A stretch of 64,000 nucleotides of DNA from Anaerolineae bacterium (GTDB lineage Bacteria; Chloroflexota; Anaerolineae; UBA4142; SHND01): positions 1 through 64,000 of the forward strand of contig JAJTXZ010000011.1 in the NCBI GenBank assembly GCA_021463195.1, read 5' to 3'. The notes beneath the pieces were generated by a model. That model saw only the letters and a list, made by a program, of their open reading frames with translations. It was not told where the DNA came from and made no database searches. Positions 26,605 through 35,134 of this stretch are shown piece after piece (position 1 is the stretch's first letter; the number at the start of each line of letters is the position of its first letter). The translations under genes and the position numbers were made by a program.

Positions 26605-28158
26605 TCAATTTCCTTGCGGCGTCGCGTTCGCGTTATTATTGCCGCCAAAGCCGCCAAAACGCGGCGCATTCGTCGAAACCGCCGTCGTCAAAATTTGCGC
26701 GCCCGGTTCCAAACCCGCCGTGATCTCGGTGAATTGGTCATTGGATAAACCAAGCGTCACAAACACCTCGCGCGGCTCACCATTTTCCAAAACTACCACG
26801 AGCCGCTTGCTGCCCTGCGCGCGAATCGCGCGCGTCGGCGCGAGCAAAACATTCTCTCGCCGCGCGACTTGGACATTCGCGTTCGCCGTCATGCCCGGTT
26901 TCAACGCCAGCGCGCCCGGCGTCACCGCCACCACGACTTGATAATTCACAACGCCTTGCAGCGTCGTCGCGGCCGGCGCGATTTCTTGCACCACGCCATC
27001 CACCTCTTGCTCCGGAAACGCGTCGAGGTCCAACACGACCGGCTGTCCCACCTGAACGCGCGGAATATCGGTTTCGTCAATGCTCAAATTGATTTGCAAA
27101 TGTTCCAAATCCGCGATGGTGATAACCGGACGCCCCGCCTGCGCGAATTCGCCAACCGCCAAATCGAGCGTCGTCACGATGCCGGACTGCGGCGCGACCA
27201 GCGTTGCCTCATTCACGCGCTGCTGCGCCAAATCGCGCGCCGCGCGCGCCGCCGCCGCATTCGCTTCGGCTTGCGCGACATCCTGCGCTAACGGCGTTAA
27301 ACGCGCGAGCGCGTCTTGCGCTTGAGTGATTTGCGCCTGCGCGCGCGTCAAATTTTCTTGCGTCGGCTGTAACCGTTCAAGCGCGTCTTGCGCCTGCTTG
27401 ATTTGCGCTTGCGCCGCTTTGAGCTGCGCGTCAGTCGGATTGAATTTGGCGTTGAACGCGTTCAACGCTTTTTCATAATCGAGCGTAGCGTTTTGCAGTT
27501 GCAAACTCTGCGGCAGCTGCGCGATATTCGGATTGGAGGCGCCGCCAACGCGGTCATACGCGGCTTGCGCGCTGGCGAGCGCGGCTTGCGCCTTGTCCAA
27601 ATCGGCTTTGGCAATCGCGTATTCGGTCGCGTCGGGTTTGAGCAATTTGTTGTACTGCGCGCGCGCCGCATCGAGATTTGCCTGCGCCGCCGCGACCGCG
27701 CTCGTCGCCGGATTCTGCAAAGCGTCGTACGCCGCCTGCGCCGATTCCAAATTCGCTTGCGCGGACGCGCGCGCCGACGTGGTGGGACCCTGTTTCAATT
27801 TCTCTAAACTCGCTTGCGCGGCTTGGAGATTGGCTTGTTGTTGTTGCAGTTGCAAATTCAAAGCCGTCGCGTCCAAACGCGCGAGCGGCTGCCCTTGCGA
27901 CACCTTGTCGCCGCGTTTAACCAGAACCTCCGCGACATTGCCATTCGCCAAAAAAGCGAGCGCGGTTTCCGTTTGCGGTTCGAGTGAACCGGTCGCGCTC
28001 ACTGTCGCGAGCAGCGTCCCCATTTCCGCCGTTGCGATATCAGACGCGGTGTATTGCGGCGGCGCGTTATTGGCGGCATTGATTTGCGACCAAACGAGGG
28101 CCCCGACCAAGCCAATCACAATCACGGCGCCGCCCAAGATAATCCAATGCCGTTTCAT
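26605..28158 (-). CDS. HlyD/MacA-type periplasmic adaptor protein
   Basis: 517 aa from Met at 28158, which overlaps the MarR stop (ATGA). One N-terminal TM helix (5-25), a lipoyl/barrel-sandwich half (GTLLATVSATGSLEP), then an unusually long alanine- and glutamine-rich coiled-coil hairpin (about 90-330) with repeats of AQANLDAARAQYNKLL type. The second lipoyl half (LVAPQSGIVTTLDLAVGEF), the beta-barrel and a Gly/Asn tail follow. Adaptors couple MacB-like pumps to the outside; the long hairpin suggests spanning a wide envelope. Confidence 0.9.
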   Translation of the reverse strand: MKRHWIILGGAVIVIGLVGALVWSQINAANNAPPQYTASDIATAEMGTLLATVSATGSLEPQTETALAFLANGNVAEVLVKRGDKVSQGQPLARLDATALNLQLQQQQANLQAAQASLEKLKQGPTTSARASAQANLESAQAAYDALQNPATSAVAAAQANLDAARAQYNKLLKPDATEYAIAKADLDKAQAALASAQAAYDRVGGASNPNIAQLPQSLQLQNATLDYEKALNAFNAKFNPTDAQLKAAQAQIKQAQDALERLQPTQENLTRAQAQITQAQDALARLTPLAQDVAQAEANAAAARAARDLAQQRVNEATLVAPQSGIVTTLDLAVGEFAQAGRPVITIADLEHLQINLSIDETDIPRVQVGQPVVLDLDAFPEQEVDGVVQEIAPAATTLQGVVNYQVVVAVTPGALALKPGMTANANVQVARRENVLLAPTRAIRAQGSKRLVVVLENGEPREVFVTLGLSNDQFTEITAGLEPGAQILTTAVSTNAPRFGGFGGNNNANATPQGN

Positions 28159-28640
28159 TGCGTCAACTCTAATTCGTCCATAAATTTCACCAACAAATGC
28201 ACAAAGCGCGCGCGGTCGCGCGCGGGCAAACGCCGCAAGGCGCGCGCGACCGTCTGCAAGCGCTGCTCTTTGACGCGCCGCGTCAACGCTTTGCCTTGCG
28301 CGGTGATATGCACGCGCACCTGCCGTCGGTCTTGAGCATTGCCGTATTCGCGCCGCGCCAGCTGTTTTTGTTCCAGCCGATCCACATGCCCCGTTGTCGT
28401 CGCATTCGGCAAGTCCATCGCCTGCGACAATTCGCCAATGGGACACATGCCTTGATGCCGAAGCAGATGGAGCAAGAGCATAAACGGCGCGATATCCAAA
28501 TCATATTCCGCCAAAATTTGGCGCAGCCAGTTGCGTTCGAACCACATCAAACGACGCAGCGTGCCGACAAGCGACTCTAACAACGCCTGGTCCAGCGCAA
28601 GCTCATTCTTTGGTTTGACGGTGGATATTTCAGTTGCCAT
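28155..28640 (-). CDS. MarR-family transcriptional regulator
   Basis: 161 aa from ATG at 28640, with AGGA eight bases upstream. The winged helix is clear: CPIGELSQAMDLPNATTTGHVDRLEQKQL followed by the wing RREYGNAQDRRQVRVHIT. First gene of the MarR-adaptor-permease operon. A palindrome ATTTCGA-TAC-TCGAAAT sits at the transcription start of its own promoter, so it probably represses the operon and releases it on binding a small phenolic or toxic ligand, the usual mode of the family. Confidence 0.9.
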   Translation of the reverse strand: MATEISTVKPKNELALDQALLESLVGTLRRLMWFERNWLRQILAEYDLDIAPFMLLLHLLRHQGMCPIGELSQAMDLPNATTTGHVDRLEQKQLARREYGNAQDRRQVRVHITAQGKALTRRVKEQRLQTVARALRRLPARDRARFVHLLVKFMDELELTQ

Positions 28641-28658
28641 AATTTCATCCTGCAATTT

Positions 28659-28701
28659 ATTTCGATACTCGAAATATACTATACAAGTAATATTCTGTCA
28701 A
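28659..28701 (-). promoter_or_regulatory. MarR-operon promoter with palindromic operator
   Basis: Reverse strand: TTGACA (28696-28701), 17-bp spacer, TATATT (28673-28678). The palindrome ATTTCGA-N3-TCGAAAT (28659-28675) covers the end of the -10 and the expected start site. Confidence 0.85.
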
Positions 28702-28711
28702 TGAAATATGA

Positions 28712-28805
28712 GCGGGCGATTTCCCGCATCACGAAAACAACGCGGGCGTTCAGATCCCAAGGGTTTTCGAAAATCCTTGGGATCTGAACGCCCGGGTAAT
28801 CACCA
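28712..28805. mobile_element. Palindromic mobile element, copy H (94 bp)
   Basis: Flanked by an 8-bp direct repeat AAATATGA (28704-28711 and 28806-28813). It aligns end-to-end with element G: CATC(A/G)CGAAAAC on the left, the core AGGGTTTTCGAAAA in the centre, and TAATCA near the right end. It is inserted 10 bp upstream of the MarR-operon -35. Confidence 0.75.
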
Positions 28806-28875
28806 AAATATGAATTGACGGTCCCCCTGATCGCGTAGCGCGCATTCTCTAATGCGCTCTCTGCCCTCCAAGCGG

Positions 28876-28906
28876 GACGGCTGCGAGGTGAAAGCTCGCA
28901 GCCGTC
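28876..28906. repeat. Hairpin GACGGCTGCGAG
   Basis: Exact 12-bp arms around a 7-nt loop in the gap between the MarR operon and the alpha/beta hydrolase. A related hairpin with a GACGGCTGCG arm occurs at 56290-56324. No T-tract is present. The flanking DNA (28806-28995) otherwise shows no gene. Confidence 0.7.
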
Positions 28907-28926
28907 GTACCGCTGGCTATTTCTAG

Positions 28927-28964
28927 AAAGACCTTTTGGGTTTTCGGAAACCCAAAAGGTCTTT
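28927..28964. repeat. Intergenic palindrome of the XRE-gene type
   Basis: 17-bp arms AAAGACCTTTTGGGTTT / complement around TCGG. It differs from the in-frame hairpin at 4781-4814 mainly by compensating changes in both arms (TTTCGGG versus TTTTGGG), so structure rather than sequence is conserved. It may act as the transcript end of the hydrolase gene that stops at 28996. Confidence 0.8.
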
Positions 28965-28995
28965 TACCTCGAACCAAATAGAAAGACGCTTGGCG

Positions 28996-29763
28996 TTAAA
29001 CCCATTCGTGTCGCGCCAGCCATGCTTTCAAGATTCGATTGAATTCGTCCGCCTGTTCCAGCATCGCCAAATGTCCCGCGTTTTCAATGAGGCGCAATTC
29101 CGCGCCCGCGATGCGCTGCGCGAGAAATTCCGCATAGCGCGGCGGCGTCAGTCTGTCTTGGGCGCCGCACACAATCAACGTCGGCGCGCGAATCTCGCCC
29201 ACCCGCGCGCGCGCGTCAAACGCGTCGCACGCGGCAAAATCAGCGCGCGTCACCACCGCGCCGGTCGCCAATAAACTTGCCGCGCTTTTAGCGCTCAATT
29301 CAAGCGGCGCGGCGGCGAAAAAATAATTTTGCGCCAACTCGCGCGCGGTATTTTCAAAATCATCTTCCAAGCCCCGCAAAAACGCGGGCGCGACGCTCAG
29401 TTTCGCGCCCGTGCCAATCAAACCCAAACCCAAGATCCGTTCGGGAAATTCCAACGCCATGGTTTGCGCGATGGCGCCACCCATCGAAACGCCAAGAATG
29501 ACCGCGCGTTCGATTTGCAGCGCGTCCAAAAATTCGCGCGTCGCCAGCGCATAATCCAAAATCGTTTTACGTCCCGCGCCGCGCGAACGGCCGTGCCCCG
29601 GTAAATCTAACGCATACCCGCGCGCCACATGCGCCAACGCCGCCAGTTGACCATTCCAACATAAATGATTATCGCCCGCGCCATGAATCAAAACGAACGG
29701 CGCGCCGTATGAACCGCGCGCCGCGTAATAAATTTCTTGCTCCGCAACTTGAATTGTTGGCAT
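28996..29763 (-). CDS. Alpha/beta-fold hydrolase
   Basis: 255 aa, cytoplasmic. Oxyanion region LIHGAGDNH (25-33), nucleophile elbow GVSMGG with Ser93, C-terminal ENAGHLAMLEQ histidine and the acid in VCGAQDRLTPP. It is similar to 3-oxoadipate enol-lactonase and other short esterases, but the family is too broad to fix the substrate. It lies 88 bp downstream of trxB in the same direction. Confidence 0.85.
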   Translation of the reverse strand: MPTIQVAEQEIYYAARGSYGAPFVLIHGAGDNHLCWNGQLAALAHVARGYALDLPGHGRSRGAGRKTILDYALATREFLDALQIERAVILGVSMGGAIAQTMALEFPERILGLGLIGTGAKLSVAPAFLRGLEDDFENTARELAQNYFFAAAPLELSAKSAASLLATGAVVTRADFAACDAFDARARVGEIRAPTLIVCGAQDRLTPPRYAEFLAQRIAGAELRLIENAGHLAMLEQADEFNRILKAWLARHEWV

Positions 29764-29851
29764 CTTGTTACACGAGCGAATCTTTATGTTTGGTTATTTT
29801 GCGCGTGCAAAGAAATCAGGGCAGCCGCCTGCGCGCTGCCCCTGCGATGAT

Positions 29852-30808
29852 TTACGCGAATATTTTTCCCGCGGTCGGATAACCCGAATGTTCCAAATCC
29901 GCCAAAAACTTTTCCACTTCCATCGCCGCCATACTGCCAAAACCCGCCGATACAATCGCTTGCTTGAAAATGTGGTCGTGCGCTTCGCCCGCCGCAAACA
30001 CGCCGGGAATTTTTGTATGCAAACGTTCGTTCACCTTTAGATAACCTTCGTCGTCCATATCCAACTGCCCCACGAACAACTGCGTGTTCGGAATGTGTCC
30101 GATATAGACAAAGACGCCCTCGACGGGCAGTTGACTTGGGTCGCCTGTTCGCACATGCACCAAATTGAGCGCGCTGACCGCGCCATCCCCTTGAATGTCT
30201 TGGACGACGGAATCCCACACAAAATTGATTTTAGGGTTTTCCTGCGCGCGCGCTTGCAAAATCGGCTGCGCGCGTAATTGATTGCGACGATGCACGACAT
30301 AAACCTGCGCGGCAAAGCGCGTCAAGAACAATCCTTCTTGCAGCGCGCTATCGCCGCCGCCAATGACGGCGACTTTTTTACCGCGAAAGAAAAAACCGTC
30401 GCAGGTCGCGCAATACGAAACGCCGCGTCCGGTCAATTCGATTTCGCCCGGCACGCCCAAACGGCGCGGCGAGGCGCCTGTCGCAATCACCACGCTGTTG
30501 GTCTCGTGCCGCGCGCCATTCTCTGTCTCTAACACAAACGGGTGCGTTTGCAAATCCACCCTGCTCACATGGTCAGACTCGAAACGCGCGCCAAACTTTT
30601 CCGCCTGTTGTTTCATCAATTCCGTGAGTTCGGGCCCCGTGATGCCGTCGGGAAAACCGGGATAATTTTCCACCTCATTCGTCAGCGCGATTTGACCGCC
30701 AAATTCGTTGCCGCTGATTAACAACGGATTCAAATTCGCGCGCGCCGTATACAGCGCAGCGGTCAAACCGGCCGGGCCCGAACCGATAATCGTCACATTC
30801 TCAGCCAT
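29852..30808 (-). CDS. trxB: Thioredoxin reductase
   Basis: 318 aa from Met at 30808 (MAENVTIIGSGPAG); normal length. NADPH-dependent reduction of thioredoxin, cytoplasmic. FAD motif GSGPAG (9-14), redox-active pair Cys133/Cys136 in YCATCDGFFF, NADPH motif GGGDSALQEG, and a C-terminal GVFAAGEAHDHIFKQ segment. Encoded 25 bp after rsmE and probably the last gene of the prmA-rsmE-trxB run. Confidence 0.95.
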   Translation of the reverse strand: MAENVTIIGSGPAGLTAALYTARANLNPLLISGNEFGGQIALTNEVENYPGFPDGITGPELTELMKQQAEKFGARFESDHVSRVDLQTHPFVLETENGARHETNSVVIATGASPRRLGVPGEIELTGRGVSYCATCDGFFFRGKKVAVIGGGDSALQEGLFLTRFAAQVYVVHRRNQLRAQPILQARAQENPKINFVWDSVVQDIQGDGAVSALNLVHVRTGDPSQLPVEGVFVYIGHIPNTQLFVGQLDMDDEGYLKVNERLHTKIPGVFAAGEAHDHIFKQAIVSAGFGSMAAMEVEKFLADLEHSGYPTAGKIFA

Positions 30809-30833
30809 CGTATTTATTCCTCGAAATATATTA

Positions 30834-31586
30834 TCAGCCCGCGCGGGCGGCGCGTTCCAAATCGCCGCGCGCAAACAATATCGCGCTCGCGGCGACCAGG
30901 CCCGCCGTTTCCGCGCGCAAAATGCGCGGTCCCAAAGTGACACTTGGCGCGCCCAGCCCCCGCGCCGTTTCGATTTCCGTCGCGGTCAAACCGCCTTCCG
31001 GGCCCACAAAAAGATGTATCGTTTCCGCGTCTGTCGCCGCAAGCGCTTGTTTCAAAGTCATCGTGTTCTCTTCTTCCCACAAGACCCAACGCGCGCCGCC
31101 GCGCGTTCTAGCCACAGCGAGCGCGGCGTCAAAAGTTTGGAGCGTTTCCACGCGCGGCAGCTTGCCCCGTCCCGACTGTTCCGCCGCTTCTGTCACAATC
31201 TGCGCCCAACGCGCGTATTTCTGCTTGCTCACTTTGTCCACCACCACACGCGCGGTCAATAGCGGAATAAAAGCGGCGATGCCCAATTCAGCGCCTTTTT
31301 GCAAAACCCATTCGAACTTGTCGGTTTTGAGCAACGCTTGATACAAAATAATTCGCGCGCTCGGTTCAGCTGGCGCGGGCATCGTTTCCAAAATTTCACC
31401 GCGCACATGCGCGCGATTGATTTCGCGCAGCGCCACACGCGCTTGCAGTCCGGCGTTATCCAACACAATGACTTGATCGCCGACGCGCATTCGCAGCACC
31501 TCGCGGATTTGGCGCGCGTGCGCGTCGCCAAAATCGAGCGCGCGGTTTTGCGCTAACGCGGTTTGGACAAAAAAACGATGCGGCAT
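30834..31586 (-). CDS. rsmE: 16S rRNA m3U1498 methyltransferase
   Basis: 250 aa from Met at 31586 (MPHRFFVQTALAQNRALD). SPOUT-class RNA methyltransferase, using SAM to N3-methylate U1498 in the decoding centre. Visible features: the N-terminal PUA-like domain (HARQIREVLRMRVGDQVIVLD) and the trefoil-knot SAM site near IHLFVGPEGGLTATEIETARGLG, then SVTLGPRILRAETA. It starts 1 bp after prmA stops; the dnaJ-prmA-rsmE order is common in Gram-positive and related phyla. Confidence 0.95.
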   Translation of the reverse strand: MPHRFFVQTALAQNRALDFGDAHARQIREVLRMRVGDQVIVLDNAGLQARVALREINRAHVRGEILETMPAPAEPSARIILYQALLKTDKFEWVLQKGAELGIAAFIPLLTARVVVDKVSKQKYARWAQIVTEAAEQSGRGKLPRVETLQTFDAALAVARTRGGARWVLWEEENTMTLKQALAATDAETIHLFVGPEGGLTATEIETARGLGAPSVTLGPRILRAETAGLVAASAILFARGDLERAARAG

Positions 31587-31587
31587 G

Positions 31588-32493
31588 TTACGCGCGCGTA
31601 CGCTTGAACCGATACACCAGCGCCAACCAATCGGCTTCTTGTTGTTTTTCGACAAGCGTCATATTTTGCGCCGCCAGCGCGTTTTCCACCAAAGGCGCGC
31701 GCTCGACCAAAATACCCGAACCGATAAAAACGCCATCACGCTTTAAATGCGCCGCCAGCGCGGGCGCGAGCTCGGCAATGGTATCCGCGAAAATATTGGC
31801 GACCACTATATCGTATAGATGCGGCGCGGCGTCATTCGTTACACTATCGCGCGTCACGCGAATTATATTATCCAATCCGCTCGCCGCGATATTTTTTTGC
31901 GCGGTCTCGACCGCGATAGGGTCAATATCGCGCGCGTCCACCCGCGCGGCGCCGAGCTTCGCCGCGCCGATGGCGAGAATGCCCGAACCCGTGCCGACAT
32001 CCAACATTTCCATGCCGGGCGCGATATATTTTTCTAACGCCGCCAAACACAAACGCGTTGTCGGATGCAAGCCCGTGCCAAATGCCATGCCGGGATCGAG
32101 CTCAATCACGCATTCGCCGGTTTGCGGCGTATATTCCAACCACGAAGGTTTAATCACCGTCCGCGCGCCGATATGCAGGATGGAATAAAATTTTTTCCAG
32201 GCGTGCGCGTAATCCTCTTCCGCCAGTTCGCGCATCGCTAATTCGCCGACGGGACGCAACATTGAATACGCCCACACGACACGTTCAAGCGCTAAATATT
32301 TTTCGCGCCGCGTTTCATCATCGAGCAAAAACGCGCGCACGGTGTACGGGCGCGCGGCGTCGAGCGTTTCGCCTTGTTCGGGCGTCACCACTTGTTCAAT
32401 CACCGCGCCGCCGTACGCGTATTCATTGAATGCGGCGGCTAACGCTTCCGCGCTTTCAGCGTCCGCGCGGATAGACAATTCAATAACTTTCAC
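31588..32493 (-). CDS. prmA: Ribosomal protein L11 methyltransferase
   Basis: 301 aa. SAM-dependent trimethylation of L11. The N-terminal substrate-recognition domain contains an acidic EDYAHAWKKFYSILHIGART segment. The Rossmann core has DVGTGSGILAIGAAKLGA (about 164-181), DIDPIAVETAQKN and VVANIFADTI. Start codon GTG. It is translationally coupled to rsmE, and the upstream dnaJ ends 143 bp before. Confidence 0.93.
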   Translation of the reverse strand: MKVIELSIRADAESAEALAAAFNEYAYGGAVIEQVVTPEQGETLDAARPYTVRAFLLDDETRREKYLALERVVWAYSMLRPVGELAMRELAEEDYAHAWKKFYSILHIGARTVIKPSWLEYTPQTGECVIELDPGMAFGTGLHPTTRLCLAALEKYIAPGMEMLDVGTGSGILAIGAAKLGAARVDARDIDPIAVETAQKNIAASGLDNIIRVTRDSVTNDAAPHLYDIVVANIFADTIAELAPALAAHLKRDGVFIGSGILVERAPLVENALAAQNMTLVEKQQEADWLALVYRFKRTRA

Positions 32494-32636
32494 TGGATTA
32501 TTTTTTGTCTGTACAACAAAACGCGAATCTTGGCGGCGAACAGCGGGGCGAGGAATCTTTGCCGAGGTTTCTTTCTATTTCGCGCAGATTCGCGGCGCCG
32601 CGTTCGCGCAGATTCGCGGACATACGGTGTTCGCGT

Positions 32637-33761
32637 TCATGAACCCATAATAGCGTCTTTGATTTGATCCAAAAAACCTTTGTCTTCGCTCGGCGGCGCG
32701 CCGTCCAATGTGCGCGCGAATTCGCGCAGCAGCGCTTTTTGTTTTTCCGAGAGATGCGTCGGCACGCTCACCGCGACGGTGACAATCAAATCGCCGCGTC
32801 CGCTGCGTTTCAAATTCGGCACGCCTTTGCCTTTGAGCCGAAACGTTTTACCGTGCTGCGTGCCGGCGGGAATTTTCAATAGTTCTTCGCCTTCGAGCGT
32901 CGGCGCTTGGATTTCCGCGCCGAGCGCCGCTTGCGGAAAATTCAGCGTCAAGTCAAACAACAAATCTTGATTGTCGCGTTTGAATTTCGGATGCGGTTTG
33001 ATTGCGATTTGGGCGTACAAATGTCCGCTCGGACCGCCGCTCGTGCCGGATTCGCCCTCGCCTTGCAAACGAATCTGCGTGCCTTCATCCACGCCCGGCG
33101 GCACCTTGACCACTAATTTACGCATCACTTGCACGCGTTTTTGACCGCCGCATTCATGACACGGCGTATTGATCACTTCGCCTTCGCCATTGCAACGCGG
33201 ACAGGGCGCGACATTGATAAATTGGCCAAAGATGGATTGCGTCGCGCGCCGCACTTCGCCCGTGCCGCGACATTGCGGACAGCGCGTCGGCGTCGTGCCG
33301 GGTTCCGCGCCGCTGCCTTTGCACGATGGACACGTCTCTAAACGCGGCACTGAAATTTCCTTGTCCGCGCCAAACACCGCTTCTTCAAATTCCAGCGTGA
33401 GCGTGGTTTTCAAATGCGCGCCCGGCTGCGGGCCGCGACGCGTGCGCGCACGCGCGCCAAAACCCGCGCCAAATAAGCTTTCAAAAATGTCCGTAAAGGG
33501 AATATCGCCAAAACCAGCGCTCGCGCCCGCCGCGCCATTCACGCCCGCCTGACCAAAACGGTCATACATCGCGCGCTTGTCGTCGTCGGACAACACCTGA
33601 TACGCTTCGTTGATTTCTTTGAAATTCGCCGCCGCGTCCGGCTCTTTATTTACATCAGGATGATATTGCCGCGCCAATTTATAAAACGCGCGTTTGAGGT
33701 CGTCCGCCGACGCAGTGCGCGGCACGCCCAGCACTTCGTAATAATCTCGTGTTGTCGTCAT
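32637..33761 (-). CDS. dnaJ: Chaperone DnaJ
   Basis: 374 aa co-chaperone that delivers substrates to DnaK and stimulates its ATPase. J-domain with HPD at 34-36, a G/F-rich stretch (about 72-105), four CxxCxGxG-type zinc motifs (Cys144, 161, 187, 201; the last is CHECGGQ), then two beta-sandwich client domains. All catalytic parts are present. No dnaK or grpE is adjacent. It has its own promoter in the divergent gap with the PD40 lipoprotein. Confidence 0.96.
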   Translation of the reverse strand: MTTTRDYYEVLGVPRTASADDLKRAFYKLARQYHPDVNKEPDAAANFKEINEAYQVLSDDDKRAMYDRFGQAGVNGAAGASAGFGDIPFTDIFESLFGAGFGARARTRRGPQPGAHLKTTLTLEFEEAVFGADKEISVPRLETCPSCKGSGAEPGTTPTRCPQCRGTGEVRRATQSIFGQFINVAPCPRCNGEGEVINTPCHECGGQKRVQVMRKLVVKVPPGVDEGTQIRLQGEGESGTSGGPSGHLYAQIAIKPHPKFKRDNQDLLFDLTLNFPQAALGAEIQAPTLEGEELLKIPAGTQHGKTFRLKGKGVPNLKRSGRGDLIVTVAVSVPTHLSEKQKALLREFARTLDGAPPSEDKGFLDQIKDAIMGS

Positions 33762-33812
33762 ACCGTAAAAACTCGCTTTGTAAAACTTTTAAATTCTATC
33801 TTTAGAAAAGTG

Positions 33813-33840
33813 ATTATACGCAAAGTTGACGCTTTGCCAA
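33813..33840 (-). promoter_or_regulatory. dnaJ promoter with inverted repeat in the spacer
   Basis: Reverse strand: TTGGCA (33835-33840), 16 bp, TATAAT (33813-33818). GCAAAG-N6-CTTTGC (33820-33837) fills the spacer. It is not a CIRCE element. Confidence 0.7.
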
Positions 33841-33909
33841 CCTGAAAATAGCCCGCGCGACCGTTCAAAACGAATATGCTATACTTACGCCGCAGACATT
33901 CTATCTCGT

Positions 33910-35001
33910 ATGAAAAAATATGTCTTTCTGGGGTTGTTCAGCGCGATGATACTCTGCGCCGCGTCGGCATGCGCCAATCCAAATAATCTCGCCGCCGATT
34001 CGTTCGCGCAGCCCGCTGCCACCATCGAGCGTCCGCCGATTCGCGTTTCGCCGTTAGACGGCGCGTCCGCGCCGCCTCCGCCGCTCAACGGCAAATTTAT
34101 TTTCGCGCCGGGCGACGGGAGTATTTGGCTCCAAGACGCCGCGACCGGCAAAGCCAATCCGATCATCAAACCCTCGACAGAGACGTTTGCCGACGCGCCC
34201 AGTTTTGCGCCCGACGGCAATTCCTTTGTCTATGTGCGCAGCAATCTAAACGCGCAAGGCGTCGCGCAAACCGCGATTTATCGCGCCCGCATTGATGGCT
34301 CTCGCATTGAACCGGTGGTCACCCCAACCGATGCCAAAACCACTGTCAACTGGCCCCATTATTCGTGGGATGGCAAGTGGATTTATTACACTGCCGCGTT
34401 CCCGACTCCGCCCAACAAACAAACTTCCACGATTCAACGCGTGCCTGTTGACGGCGGGCCCGCGCAGACGCTCATCCAAAACGCGCGCATGTCCACCGAA
34501 GCGCCCGACGGCAAAACTATCGCTTTTATCCGTTTCAATTTCGATACGTTCACCGCCGGATTGTGGGTCGCCAAGCTTGACGGTTCAGACGAACGCGAGC
34601 TCTTGAACGATCAAGTATTTGTGTTGATTTCCGAACCGCGTTATGCGCCCGACGGCTCGCAAATTTTATTCACCGCCTCTGGGCCCAACACGCGCCCTTT
34701 GCCCGGCATTCAATCGTTCCGCGCGCCGGCTTGTTCTCCGCCGCTGTTGTGTTGGTCCGCGCAAACCGCGCATGCCGATGGTCTGCCGTGGGACTTGTGG
34801 CTAGTGACACCCGACGGCGCCAAGTTTACGCGCGTCACTCAAGTCGGCGCGGACAGTCCTTCGCCCGCCTGGTCGCGGGACAGCAAACAAATCGCGTTCT
34901 TTGATACGAGCGGTCAATATCTGGTGGACTTGGCGACCAAAGCGTTGGCGCAAATTTCAAAAAACGGCGGACACGGAATTTTCGGTTGGTGGCAACCTTG
35001 A
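33910..35001 (+). CDS. TolB-like PD40 beta-propeller lipoprotein
   Basis: 363 aa from ATG at 33910. Signal peptide with a lipobox-like ASAC at Cys21 predicts export and lipid attachment. The mature protein has repeated PD40-type motifs (APDGNSFVYVRS, SWDGKWIYYTA, APDGSQILFTAS, SRDSKQIAFFDTSG), forming a beta-propeller as in the C-terminal half of TolB. No other Tol-system gene is near, and the N-terminal TolB domain is missing, so it is probably a surface binding protein. A -10-like TATACT lies at 33880-33885; no clear ribosome-binding site. Confidence 0.8.
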   Translation: MKKYVFLGLFSAMILCAASACANPNNLAADSFAQPAATIERPPIRVSPLDGASAPPPPLNGKFIFAPGDGSIWLQDAATGKANPIIKPSTETFADAPSFAPDGNSFVYVRSNLNAQGVAQTAIYRARIDGSRIEPVVTPTDAKTTVNWPHYSWDGKWIYYTAAFPTPPNKQTSTIQRVPVDGGPAQTLIQNARMSTEAPDGKTIAFIRFNFDTFTAGLWVAKLDGSDERELLNDQVFVLISEPRYAPDGSQILFTASGPNTRPLPGIQSFRAPACSPPLLCWSAQTAHADGLPWDLWLVTPDGAKFTRVTQVGADSPSPAWSRDSKQIAFFDTSGQYLVDLATKALAQISKNGGHGIFGWWQP

Positions 35002-35012
35002 TTTACGCGCCA

Positions 35013-35046
35013 AAAAAATTTCCGTCAGCGCGTGACGGGATTTTTC
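35013..35046. terminator. Bidirectional intrinsic terminator
   Basis: Stem CCGTCA/TGACGG with a 5-nt loop, T5 to the right and A7 to the left. It ends the PD40 lipoprotein and may also catch transcripts from the histidine kinase. Confidence 0.7.
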
Positions 35047-35134
35047 AGAACAATACTTGAGCGCATAAAGTAAAATTCGCAATGACTTTTGCCGTTAGAA
35101 AAACGCGCACCCGCGCTGGCAGACGCTATATTTT

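Noticed and set aside
29818-29847. Hairpin GGCAGC/GCTGCC after trxB as terminator
   Set aside because: The stem is short and the following tract on the reverse strand (TGATTTCTTTG) is a poor T-run, so it was not listed.
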